Of a stretch of DNA of 57,228 nt, positions 1-7,441 are shown in pieces. Under the pieces are notes generated by a model. The model was not told the origin of the DNA. It did not search any database and saw only the letters and a list, made by a program, of their open reading frames with translations. The first letter of the stretch is position 1. Each line of letters opens with the position of its first letter. Where the stretch lies: the NCBI GenBank assembly GCA_016841765.1, contig JAENYN010000031.1, positions 1 through 57,228 on the forward strand. Direction: 5' to 3'. The translations under genes were made by a program, and so were the position numbers. Source of the stretch: Guptibacillus hwajinpoensis (GTDB lineage Bacteria; Bacillota; Bacilli; Bacillales; Bacillaceae_O).

Positions 1-46
1 GTGAATTAGCGAGCATTCGTGAGAAAAGTGTATTTAACTGAGGGAG

Positions 47-1462
47 TTGAATAAGCCCAATATAAAAAAGGGAAACTTCCGTAAAATTGGAAGTTCTTTT
101 TTGTTAGTAATATCAACTCTAAACTTAAATAGAGCCATTTTTTTAAAAGACTATCACACAAAGGGAGAGAACTACTTGCCGAACTATATGTTTGTTGAAC
201 AAATGAAAAGTAATATGGGGATCTTAACTGTTGGAGTAACTGTCAATAGTGATGAGTTGGATGAACTCACTAATAACAGAGACTTTGATGACGAAGTTTT
301 AAATATTTTGGAAGGGACAATTTCATGGGAAGACGCCAGCAATGGTATAAAGAACTTTATTTCATTATATATAGCAAATTTAAATAAAGGACCTATTAAA
401 AATATATTTAGTGATACCGCCTATATTACGCCAATTGAACTGCAACTAGAACAAAGGCAGCAATCCTTAGAAGATTTCGCTACAGATGAATTGATTAAAG
501 GTCATTCTGATAGCGATTGCAAAGTCTTTATAAAAGGTTTTTATGAAAAAATTTACTCCCAAATTGATGATATAAATGAAGATAAAAATAAGAGTATTGG
601 ATTCATCTTAACGAACTTTTTGTTATGGAGTGAGTCCCAAAATATAACTCAGAAACTTATTAGAAGTGCATATAAAAATGAGCTTGATGAATTTCAAGAC
701 TATATTACACAATATCCAAGTTTAGGAGCATATCACAGTACAGGAAAAAAGATAATTAATGCAATTAGAGCTATGCAACCTACTACTATAAATACATCGA
801 CCTATTTTAGGGCGAGAGAAGTCAGTGAGTCTAGAGTGTTTAGTCATAATGATTTGGATGCTCCAGAAAGTGAATATGTTACTAAAGAAGGAAGATATAA
901 TCATATAGGTATACCAGTACTTTACCTTGCTAGTGATAAAGAAACTTGTGTATCTGAAATGATGGAAATAAATGAATCTAAACTACTATGGTTTCAAGAG
1001 TTTAATGTATATAATGTCCGAATATTAGACTTAACAACAAAACCAGGTGAATCTATATCTACTCAGCATTCTTTACTTATAGCTGCCTTAATTTATGAAG
1101 GGGTGATAAATCAGGATTCTAAACGTGAGAGCGTTTGGAAACCTGAATATTATATTCCTAGGTTTGTGGCTGACGTAACTAAAATGGTAGGTAATTTTGA
1201 TGGTATTAAGTTTTCTAGTAATCGTGGACAAGGGAGTAATTTAGCATTATTTAATTGGGAAGGAAAGTATTCTTTTCTAGGTAATCCAAAAGCAGGTGTC
1301 TACACAAGAAAGGTTTTATTTGATTCAAATACTCCCCCTTGGAAGAGGGATTTATATTCAATGATTTGTCCTAATTGTGAGCAAAAAATTAGTCAGCTTG
1401 AGCGACAATGCCACATTTGTGGTAAACCAAATCCATATTACATAATGGATGATGATTTATAA
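47..1462 (+). CDS. HEPN/RES-type toxin-like protein with C-terminal zinc ribbon
   Basis: This is a 471-residue reading frame. The last third has the RES-family signature: an early Arg (TYFRAREV, about residue 256), a Glu in the conserved strand (LYLASDKETCVSEM, about residue 305) and a late Ser (GQGSNLALF). RES proteins studied so far are toxins that degrade or transfer NAD. The helical first half fits the HEPN/RES N-terminal domain class, an assignment made from memory of the family. Residues 445-462 form a CxxC-x10-CxxC zinc ribbon. The TTG at 47 lies directly against GAGGGAG, too close for a normal ribosome binding site, so the start may be a later codon (a TTG follows GGAAG near 102). No antitoxin is adjacent inside the window. 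The gene is AT-rich and lies on the outer side of a probable attachment site, so it is likely island cargo. Confidence 0.7.
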   Translation: MNKPNIKKGNFRKIGSSFLLVISTLNLNRAIFLKDYHTKGENYLPNYMFVEQMKSNMGILTVGVTVNSDELDELTNNRDFDDEVLNILEGTISWEDASNGIKNFISLYIANLNKGPIKNIFSDTAYITPIELQLEQRQQSLEDFATDELIKGHSDSDCKVFIKGFYEKIYSQIDDINEDKNKSIGFILTNFLLWSESQNITQKLIRSAYKNELDEFQDYITQYPSLGAYHSTGKKIINAIRAMQPTTINTSTYFRAREVSESRVFSHNDLDAPESEYVTKEGRYNHIGIPVLYLASDKETCVSEMMEINESKLLWFQEFNVYNVRILDLTTKPGESISTQHSLLIAALIYEGVINQDSKRESVWKPEYYIPRFVADVTKMVGNFDGIKFSSNRGQGSNLALFNWEGKYSFLGNPKAGVYTRKVLFDSNTPPWKRDLYSMICPNCEQKISQLERQCHICGKPNPYYIMDDDL

Positions 1463-1547
1463 ATAACTTGATATGATTATATAACAAATCATAGGTTATT
1501 CTTCAATTTTTTAGGTGCATATATTGATGGCAAGATAGAAGCAAAAT

Positions 1548-1576
1548 AAAGCCTACCTCAAAAGGTAGGCTTTATT
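1548..1576 (+). terminator. Rho-independent terminator after the RES gene
   Basis: The 10-bp stem AAAGCCTACC/GGTAGGCTTT closes a 6-nt loop and is followed by a short T-rich run. It lies 86 bp past the stop of the HEPN/RES gene. It is nearly symmetrical, so it could act on either strand. Confidence 0.7.
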
Positions 1577-1578
1577 TA

Positions 1579-1600
1579 AAAGGGTAACAAAAGGGTAACA
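1579..1600 (+). repeat. Two tandem 11-bp direct repeats, possible recombinase arm sites
   Basis: AAAGGGTAACA occurs twice head to tail with no spacer. Short direct repeats beside an attachment core are typical arm-type binding sites of tyrosine recombinases. The role is inferred from position next to 1722-1745; no integrase gene lies in the window. Confidence 0.4.
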
Positions 1601-1721
1601 CCACCCTGTTATATACCGTTAATTAACGTTATAGATCTGACTCCAAATACTTCAAAAAAACCTTTAATGCCGCGGTCTTATTAACTAGCGTTAACCATTG
1701 TTAAACACCTGACAAAGCTGC

Positions 1722-1745
1722 GGGTTTATGGGCGGCATGATGTAA
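1722..1745 (+). other. groEL 3'-end-like attachment scar (putative att site)
   Basis: In one plus frame this stretch reads G-F-M-G-G-M-M-stop, the typical Gly/Met-rich C-terminus of bacterial GroEL. Codons further upstream do not continue as GroEL. A strong terminator follows 30 bp later, as expected behind groEL. In B. subtilis groEL lies upstream of yeaC-yeaD-yebA-guaA-pbuG, which is where this window leads. The simplest reading is the duplicated 3' end left by an element integrated into groEL, with the intact gene to the left of the window. Confidence 0.5.
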
Positions 1746-1775
1746 GGTGCCTGTCAGTAAATACTGAAATACTAG

Positions 1776-1807
1776 GAGCTGAAGGGTGTCCCTTCAGCTC
1801 TTTTTTA
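1776..1807 (+). terminator. Rho-independent terminator, probably the original groEL terminator
   Basis: The perfect 11-bp stem GAGCTGAAGGG/CCCTTCAGCTC with a 3-nt loop is followed by TTTTTT. No gene directly precedes it except the groEL-like tail ending at 1745. Confidence 0.75.
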
Positions 1808-1808
1808 C

Positions 1809-1870
1809 GTTGCCTGTCACAACCTTTAATGTGTCCTTTCGACAAAAATCGGGAAGTGACAGGCACTTCT
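1809..1870. repeat. Dispersed hairpin repeat, family A (copy 1)
   Basis: The left arm TGCCTGTCAC and right arm GTGACAGGCA enclose a core with TTCGACAAAAATCGGGAA. The same architecture recurs at 5957, 8132, 18073 and 27307, with left-half fragments at 1747 and 7158. It looks like a REP/MITE-like non-autonomous element, and each copy can form a hairpin. Confidence 0.7.
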
Positions 1871-1996
1871 TTTGTTTATAAGTCATAATTTGCAAATTTA
1901 TTATGCATAAAAAGATGGTAAGATAAAGGGAAAACCACAGTTTCTATAGAAACATATTATAATTAATAAGTGAATTTTAGAATTGGAGGGATAACT

Positions 1997-2422
1997 TTGT
2001 TAAACAAGGAAATATCCTACGATTACTTCGATGCAAGTAATAAAATTAACCGGTCATTATTTGTGAATTTTCTGACTGAAGTTATAAACGGTATTAGGAG
2101 TAATAATAGAGTTAATGTCAATACAGAAGATATAGTTGATTTTTTAAAAAACGCCAGGGATTATTCCGATGGTAAAATTGTATCAAAATATAGTTTTCCA
2201 CCTTCAGAATCATTTAACTACACACTAAAATCATTAAACCTTAAAAAGTTAGGTAAAAAAGAAATTGATGAAGCCTTGGAAGACACAATTATGAATCTTA
2301 TCAGATTTAAAAATGGTGAAGATTATAATAGTAAGGAGCTTCTTTTATTTTTAGAAAAGTTGGCAATTGTACTTGACGAAGAAAAAAAAGAATCTAATCA
2401 GTTAGTTTCTTCCTTGATTTAG
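1997..2422 (+). CDS. Unknown protein, first gene of a putative defence operon
   Basis: I do not recognise this family. The TTG at 1997 is preferred because TTGGAGGG ends 6 nt upstream; the frame is open back to a GTG at 1970. The product has about 142 residues and is mainly helical and charged, with many Asn, Lys and Glu. There is no signal peptide, membrane segment or cysteine motif. It lies 9 nt before the metallopeptidase gene and is clearly co-transcribed with it. By position it could be a specificity, adaptor or antitoxin-like partner, which is inference only. The high AT content matches the next two genes. Confidence 0.65.
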   Translation: MLNKEISYDYFDASNKINRSLFVNFLTEVINGIRSNNRVNVNTEDIVDFLKNARDYSDGKIVSKYSFPPSESFNYTLKSLNLKKLGKKEIDEALEDTIMNLIRFKNGEDYNSKELLLFLEKLAIVLDEEKKESNQLVSSLI

Positions 2423-2431
2423 GTGATAATT

Positions 2432-3823
2432 ATGTCAGGAATAAATAGAAGTTTATTAAAAATGATGTGGGAGCAGTCATACTCATTAGCAAAATATATA
2501 AATAAATTGGAGAGTAACTCTTATCCGACTGAAGAGATTACTCTATTCTTATTGGAAATAAAACATGTTAACGAACAGTTTTTAGAGAAATTTAAGATAG
2601 AAAATGCTTCAACTATAACTCAACAAGAAATGAAATTTTTAAACAGTCTCTTTTTGCATTTCCATAATTTGGTTAAATCGATTGCGCAATCAAACACTTA
2701 TAATCACCCTTTGGAAGTAATGTTACCGATTACAGAAATTGTTAATAAGATTGGGGAAAGTCCAGAGTTTATTACAGAACCAACCTGGGAAATAAATTAT
2801 GCTATTGGAGATTTGTGGTCAAATTTCGCTAACGTTATTAATAAAAATGGTATTGCACAAGTAACAGAGAAGAAAAGAATAGTTACAAAATTCCCGATGT
2901 TACATAAGGATAATGTCTTATTAGGGTGTATTATGGGGCATGAATTAGGCCACTATTTAGATTTACATCATAGTTTTAATATAACGGAACAATTGTTATC
3001 TATCATTAACAATGATGAAGGATTTGAAAAGCTTTTACCTTACATAAGATGTACTACATCCGAGGCAGATAAATCTACTCTTTTAGTGGTTTTAAAAGAA
3101 TTTGTGAAAAATGTTTGTTTAGAAAGTTGGTTGAAAGAATTCGTAGCTGACATAAGTGGAATTATTTTGTACGGCCCGTCCTCACATTTTTCTTGTGAAC
3201 AAATATTTATGATATATGGGGTTGCTGATTCTTCACACTTGATTGATTCTTTTAGTGGCACACATCCCAAAAGTTATACAAGGAGTAAGGTGAGAAATTA
3301 CGCACTAGAAAGCTTAGGTTATAATAATTTGCCTGATAAAATAAAAGAAGTTGTGAGTGAAATGGATCAGGCTTGGGAGTCAGCACCAGTTAATGAAACA
3401 AATCAACTTTTAAATCAAGATTATCTAAATAATAATTTTACAATGTTGTTTAATAATGAGAGCCTATCAATTATAGATTCCATTTTGGTAGAGAATTTAG
3501 AAACTATTTTTGAAAAAGTGTATAAATCCTTACCAGAAGCAATTCATTATAACCCTGATACATTTACTTCTACTGCAATTCCCTTAGCTTCTAAACTATC
3601 TAGATTAATACCACCAAACGAATTAGAAGGGGGACCAGTAGACTCTATTAGTATTCTTAATGCAGGATGGTTAGCTTATTATATGTTTGGTGAAAAAATT
3701 AAAAGTGAAAGGGGATTAAATCAAGACGAAGGTGATAGTGAGCTTAGAGACATACTAAATAATCTTATTAAGAAAGCTTTAACAGCTGCAAGTATTCATA
3801 GGAGATGGGATGAATGTCAATAA
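2432..3823 (+). CDS. Cytosolic HExxH zinc metallopeptidase, M48-like
   Basis: A 463-residue protein starting at ATG 2432, 6 nt after AGGTG. The centre holds MGHELGHYLD, the HExxH zinc site with catalytic Glu, at about residues 170-179. About 70 residues later comes KEFVADISG, fitting the ExxAD third-ligand motif of M48-type gluzincins, followed by a THPKSYTR segment like the conserved HP motif of M48 enzymes. Unlike HtpX or Ste24 it has no membrane helices, so it should be soluble. About 150 residues on each side are of unrecognised, mostly helical character. It sits between the unknown first gene and a deaminase-fold gene, overlapping the latter by 10 bp. The natural substrate is unknown; cleavage of a partner or host protein after a trigger would fit a defence role but is inference. 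Confidence 0.75.
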   Translation: MSGINRSLLKMMWEQSYSLAKYINKLESNSYPTEEITLFLLEIKHVNEQFLEKFKIENASTITQQEMKFLNSLFLHFHNLVKSIAQSNTYNHPLEVMLPITEIVNKIGESPEFITEPTWEINYAIGDLWSNFANVINKNGIAQVTEKKRIVTKFPMLHKDNVLLGCIMGHELGHYLDLHHSFNITEQLLSIINNDEGFEKLLPYIRCTTSEADKSTLLVVLKEFVKNVCLESWLKEFVADISGIILYGPSSHFSCEQIFMIYGVADSSHLIDSFSGTHPKSYTRSKVRNYALESLGYNNLPDKIKEVVSEMDQAWESAPVNETNQLLNQDYLNNNFTMLFNNESLSIIDSILVENLETIFEKVYKSLPEAIHYNPDTFTSTAIPLASKLSRLIPPNELEGGPVDSISILNAGWLAYYMFGEKIKSERGLNQDEGDSELRDILNNLIKKALTAASIHRRWDECQ

Positions 3824-4410
3824 TTTCTGGTGATGAAATTAAAAAACTGATGGAATCAGAGGCTTTAGTTGTAACACCTTTATTGGATAAGAACAATCAA
3901 GTTGGTCCATCAGGAATTGATCTAAGATTGAGTAATGAGTTCAAGGTTTCTATTCAAACAAGAAAACCAGTTTTAAGTGTAGATGAAAAAAAGATTGAAC
4001 CCTTTTTTCAGGAAACGTATAAAGAATTCGGCGAACATATGATTATATATCCTAATCAATTAGTATTAGCCAATACTTTTGAGTATGTTAGAATGCCAGA
4101 TTCAGTTCTAGGGCTAATTTATACACGTTCATCTTTAGAAAGACTAGGGTTATCTATAACATCCGTTGTTCAACCAGGTTATGCAGGAACGCTCACTCTC
4201 CAGTTAACTAATAAAGGAGAAAACGCAATTCAATTAAGAACCGGAATGAGATTAGTTCAATTGGTTTTAGTAAAGGCACATGAGACTGATTCATATAGAG
4301 CTGATGTTACTTCTAAATATGTTGGGAATATAAATCCAGTATTATCTGGCATAAATAAAGACCAAGACTTAGAGATTTTAAGGCGATTTAATCTAGCGAA
4401 TAAACTATAA
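3814..4410 (+). CDS. dCTP deaminase/dUTPase-fold protein with catalytic Glu replaced by Gln
   Basis: A 198-residue protein of the Dcd family. It keeps the N-terminal GPSGIDLRLS segment, RSSLERLGL (residues 105-113), PGYAG (121-125) and the GMRLVQL strand near 144-150. In E. coli Dcd the general base is Glu138 in VLEF; the matching segment here is TLQLTN, so the position is Gln130. The loop just before it is about three residues shorter than in E. coli Dcd. Nucleotide binding may persist while deamination should be lost or changed. The start ATG lies inside the end of the metallopeptidase gene, showing translational coupling. As a housekeeping dcd it would be odd in this setting; a nucleotide-sensing partner is more likely, by inference. 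Confidence 0.75.
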   Translation: MSIISGDEIKKLMESEALVVTPLLDKNNQVGPSGIDLRLSNEFKVSIQTRKPVLSVDEKKIEPFFQETYKEFGEHMIIYPNQLVLANTFEYVRMPDSVLGLIYTRSSLERLGLSITSVVQPGYAGTLTLQLTNKGENAIQLRTGMRLVQLVLVKAHETDSYRADVTSKYVGNINPVLSGINKDQDLEILRRFNLANKL

Positions 4411-4558
4411 ACGATTTGGTTGTATATAAATTTGGGAGCAAAATACCTGCCCCTTCATTAATGAACGCTATCTCTTTTAATACACTTAAATAAGAGCACT
4501 ACTTTTTTCTTCACTCATTAATCTCAACTCACTTTCTATTGCGGTGTGCGTTTTGGCA

Positions 4559-5737
4559 TTAATTTTTTTTCTTCTTAACTGATTCTAATTCTTTAAGAAG
4601 TTCAGGTTTTTGAAAAGTAAAGATTTCATCAATACTTTCTTCTACTGTATATCTTGGATTTGCACTATATGCTAAAAATGGGTCAACCTTTTTTTTCATA
4701 TTGTTCATTATTCTTTCTGCTTTTTGAACATAAATTAAGCAACATTTCTTGTATTTTTTTAAACTTCCACATATGCATAAGTCGTTTCTTTTTACATCTT
4801 TATACTTTAGAAAACGCATTGTACAAAAAAATTCAAATGCTAATTCATCTTCTTTGTAATAAAATACTTCCTTTTTTAATTTGTATTGACTATATCCTGA
4901 AGTGTAATGCGCAATAGCTCCTGCGGGACTTGTAGAATTAAAATGTGGTATGGCTTCTTTTAAAGTTTTTTCTTTTAGTGAGATACACTTATGATAAGAG
5001 TTGTTTAAAATAGCAATGTTCACACATTTTGTTTGTTTCTCATCTAGATGGCTTAGCTGATTCTTAATTACGTAATTAGGATTTTTGCCGTTGAAAAATA
5101 CAAAATAATATTCATTAGATATAGGGATAAATATTATTACATCTTTAAGGCCCATTTGTCGGTTTGTAACATTTATAAACCGACTTTTCGCAGAAAGGGC
5201 AGCGGTACTGATATACTGATCACTTAAGAGAAAGTTTTTATTTGCACTTTTAATAAGAGCCCAATCATAATTATCGATAATCATGGACTTTAAATTATCT
5301 AGATAGTTGGAATCAGTTATTTTTTTAATTAACAATTCAATTTTTTCTTCATCTGTTACTTCGCCATATTGTGCAGTGTATTCATGTAAAAGAGCGCCGC
5401 TTCTATAATAAAAAATTAGTAACTCACGTAAGTGTTCCTTAAAGATTTTAAACACTTCGCCGTTATCTTTTTGCGTGTCTTTTATTATTCCAATTGTTTC
5501 ATTCAATACTGGGGCAATTTTGCTTTCAATCTCACTAAAAAATTTTTCTAAGGTGTTTTGCTTAAGTCCTTTATGTTCATATGTGAACTTGGAACTCATT
5601 GATCGATTAGTATTTGTTAAATATGTCTTCCTTTTTTTTACAAGACATTCATAAACCTGATTTTTCTCATTAGAAAAATTTCTTAGTATGAACTCTGAAA
5701 TATAGTGTTGGTTTTTAACGACACTCTTTTTAGACAT
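4559..5737 (-). CDS. DUF4238 protein with C-terminal SEC-C zinc motif
   Basis: A 392-residue protein. The N-terminus reads KNQHYISEFILRNFSN, the hallmark start of DUF4238 proteins (HY-x5-LRNF). Near residue 320 lies LCICGSLKKYKKCC, a SEC-C-type zinc motif like the one ending SecA. GGAGG precedes the ATG at 5737. It is transcribed toward the deaminase-fold gene, so the two are convergent. DUF4238 has no settled biochemical role; such genes are common in accessory regions, and a defence function is only suspected. The low GC content matches the genes to its left. Confidence 0.75.
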   Translation of the reverse strand: MSKKSVVKNQHYISEFILRNFSNEKNQVYECLVKKRKTYLTNTNRSMSSKFTYEHKGLKQNTLEKFFSEIESKIAPVLNETIGIIKDTQKDNGEVFKIFKEHLRELLIFYYRSGALLHEYTAQYGEVTDEEKIELLIKKITDSNYLDNLKSMIIDNYDWALIKSANKNFLLSDQYISTAALSAKSRFINVTNRQMGLKDVIIFIPISNEYYFVFFNGKNPNYVIKNQLSHLDEKQTKCVNIAILNNSYHKCISLKEKTLKEAIPHFNSTSPAGAIAHYTSGYSQYKLKKEVFYYKEDELAFEFFCTMRFLKYKDVKRNDLCICGSLKKYKKCCLIYVQKAERIMNNMKKKVDPFLAYSANPRYTVEESIDEIFTFQKPELLKELESVKKKKN

Positions 5738-6320
5738 ATAAAAATCCTCCCTATTTTTTAATAGATATCTATTTTTCTTAATTTATATAAGTAAGGGTAC
5801 TTGAAGGATTATCTTATAAATCCTTTTATTTCCATTACAATTCTATCATAAATTTCGAAATCAAATTCCAACCAAAAGGTTCAGTGAACTTAATAGAGGC
5901 TCTTTGGATCTACGGTGTTTTCATCGCCAGGTATATCAAATAAATTATAAAGTATAGTGCCTATCACAATCCGGAATATGTTGAGTGCTAATTACTCAAC
6001 AAAACTCGGGAAGTGACAGGCACTTTTTTAAGAAATCCAACAGGCAATTGTCCCTTACGCTGGATTATTGATAATATTGAATCAAATAACTAGACTACCA
6101 ATCAAAGATCTATAAAAATAAATTTATCAGAAAACGTGTTATTCAGTGGGTTGCCATAGCTGTTGTTATCATGTTTCTTCCAGGGTTAGTTTTATGATTC
6201 TTAAGGTCATAACGTTAACACGATTGTGTCGACTGATCATATAGACACGAAGCATAATCAACTTTTTATAAAGTTATTGATGTGATAGATTATGACTTTT
6301 TAAAAGTAGGAGGAATTTTA
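5738..6320. other. Intergenic region, 583 bp
   Basis: It contains the divergent upstream region of the DUF4238 gene and a family A hairpin repeat (5957-6024). A stretch near 6129-6197 reads as a Lys/Arg start and hydrophobic helix ending at a stop, but has no start codon with a ribosome binding site, so it may be the remains of a small membrane protein gene. Confidence 0.4.
5957..6024. repeat. Dispersed hairpin repeat, family A (copy 2)
   Basis: The left arm is GTGCCTATCAC (one mismatch to the family) and the right arm GTGACAGGCAC, followed by TTTTTT. The core includes TCAACAAAACTCGGGAA. It may end transcription on the plus strand. Confidence 0.7.
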
Positions 6321-7154
6321 ATGAGTAAAAAAATTGGATTTGTAGGACTAGGAGCGATGGGCTTTCCAATGGCAGTTAATTTAAAGAAAGCCGGTTTTGA
6401 AGTGATAGGCTATGACGCTTTCAAAGGAATATATGAAAAGGCAAACGGTGCTGGAATAACCATGGCAGATACTTTAAAAGAGGTAGCAGAACAAGCTGAC
6501 GAAGCGATTATCTCAATGGTTCGTGACTACGACCAAAATGTTGACATTATTTTTGGAGAAGATGGTCTGTTAACTGCCCAGCCTAAAGATAAAACAATTA
6601 TTGTCATGAGTACTCTCGACCCTGATACAATGAATGAATTAGGTAAGAAAGTCGAAGAAGAAAGTGAATTAAACATCATTTCTGCTTCGGTAAGCGGTGG
6701 GGTTCCAGGTGCTCAAGCTGGTACATTATCAATTATGACATCAGGCTCTGAGACAATCGTGGAATCTTTTAAGAGTTACTTTGATGCGATAGGCTCCCAT
6801 ACGTTCTACTACGGTAATAAACCAGGTAATAGCGAGGCAGCAAAGTTAATTAATAATATGATTCTAGGCATTAACATAAATGCAGTGGCTGAAGGACTTA
6901 AATTAGCGAATACATATGACTTGCCTGAGGAAGAGATATTAAACTTACTTCAAGTAAGTACAGGTGATAGTTGGGTATCCCGAAATTGGAACGATATTTC
7001 TGAATGGACTGCAGATACGTCATTGGGCGTTCTGATTACAGACTTAAAAGCATCTTACAACGAAGGACTTAAACACAATGTCACATTACCTTTCAATGCC
7101 TTATCATCCACACAATTATTTGACTCTATGGGAAAAGAAAAACCAAAATCCTGA
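6321..7154 (+). CDS. NAD(P)-dependent dehydrogenase, 3-hydroxyisobutyrate dehydrogenase family, short C-terminus
   Basis: The ATG at 6321 follows AGGAGG by 7 nt. The 277-residue product begins with a Rossmann motif (GFVGLGAMG, residues 6-14). It carries the substrate-binding SGGVPGAQAGTL and the catalytic-Lys region GNSEAAKLINN typical of beta-hydroxyacid dehydrogenases. Family members usually have about 290-300 residues and a further C-terminal helix. Here the protein ends at FDSMGKEKPKS and a fragment of repeat family A begins a few bases after the stop, so the gene may have lost its last codons. The substrate cannot be told from sequence; 3-hydroxyisobutyrate, tartronate semialdehyde and related acids are possible. 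Confidence 0.8.
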   Translation: MSKKIGFVGLGAMGFPMAVNLKKAGFEVIGYDAFKGIYEKANGAGITMADTLKEVAEQADEAIISMVRDYDQNVDIIFGEDGLLTAQPKDKTIIVMSTLDPDTMNELGKKVEEESELNIISASVSGGVPGAQAGTLSIMTSGSETIVESFKSYFDAIGSHTFYYGNKPGNSEAAKLINNMILGININAVAEGLKLANTYDLPEEEILNLLQVSTGDSWVSRNWNDISEWTADTSLGVLITDLKASYNEGLKHNVTLPFNALSSTQLFDSMGKEKPKS

Positions 7155-7157
7155 ATT

Positions 7158-7183
7158 AAGGTGCCTGTCACCACCCGAATTTT
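7158..7183. repeat. Family A repeat, left half only
   Basis: GGTGCCTGTCACCACCCG begins a few bases past the dehydrogenase stop. No right arm follows, so this is a truncated copy. Confidence 0.6.
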
Positions 7184-7232
7184 AAAAAATAATGAACCAA
7201 TAAAAGGGGGGATCTTCCTCTATCCCAATGAA

Positions 7233-7281
7233 AAAAAGCAGCTCATTTTGAAAAAATACATTCAAAATGAGCTGCTTTTTC
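7233..7281. terminator. Strong bidirectional terminator
   Basis: A long stem pairs AAGCAGCTCATTTTG with CAAAATGAGCTGCTT around a 12-nt loop. A-runs and T-runs flank it. It ends the dehydrogenase transcript. Confidence 0.85.
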
Positions 7282-7441
7282 GTTTTGATTCACAGAAGCT
7301 GACACTTCTTCAGTGTCCTGAGATTTCCCTGTTCTTTTTTTATGGAAATGGGAGGTATCATGGATGATGTTGGCTTTTATCGTATAAACATAGACTAAAT
7401 AGAATAGGTTTATAGAAAGTAATAATTAAGGAGTGAATGTT

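Larger units (their letters stand above)
1463..1996. other. Intergenic region with attachment-site-like features
   Basis: There is no gene here. In order it holds a terminator hairpin (1548-1576), two adjacent 11-bp direct repeats (1579-1600), the palindromes CGTTAATTAACG (1617-1628) and TTAACCATTGTTAA (1691-1704), a groEL-3'-end-like stretch (1722-1745), a second terminator (1776-1807) and a dispersed hairpin repeat (1809-1870). Confidence 0.6.

Noticed and set aside
1579-1704. CRISPR-like or tRNA/tmRNA attachment site
   Set aside because: Only two direct repeats without spacers, and no tRNA or tmRNA end can be folded here; the groEL-like tail fits better.
6129-6197. Small membrane protein ending FLPGLVL
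   Set aside because: A good helix is visible but no start codon or ribosome binding site supports a gene.
7161-7367. Open frame of 68 codons after the dehydrogenase
   Set aside because: It runs through a repeat fragment and a terminator hairpin and has no ribosome binding site.
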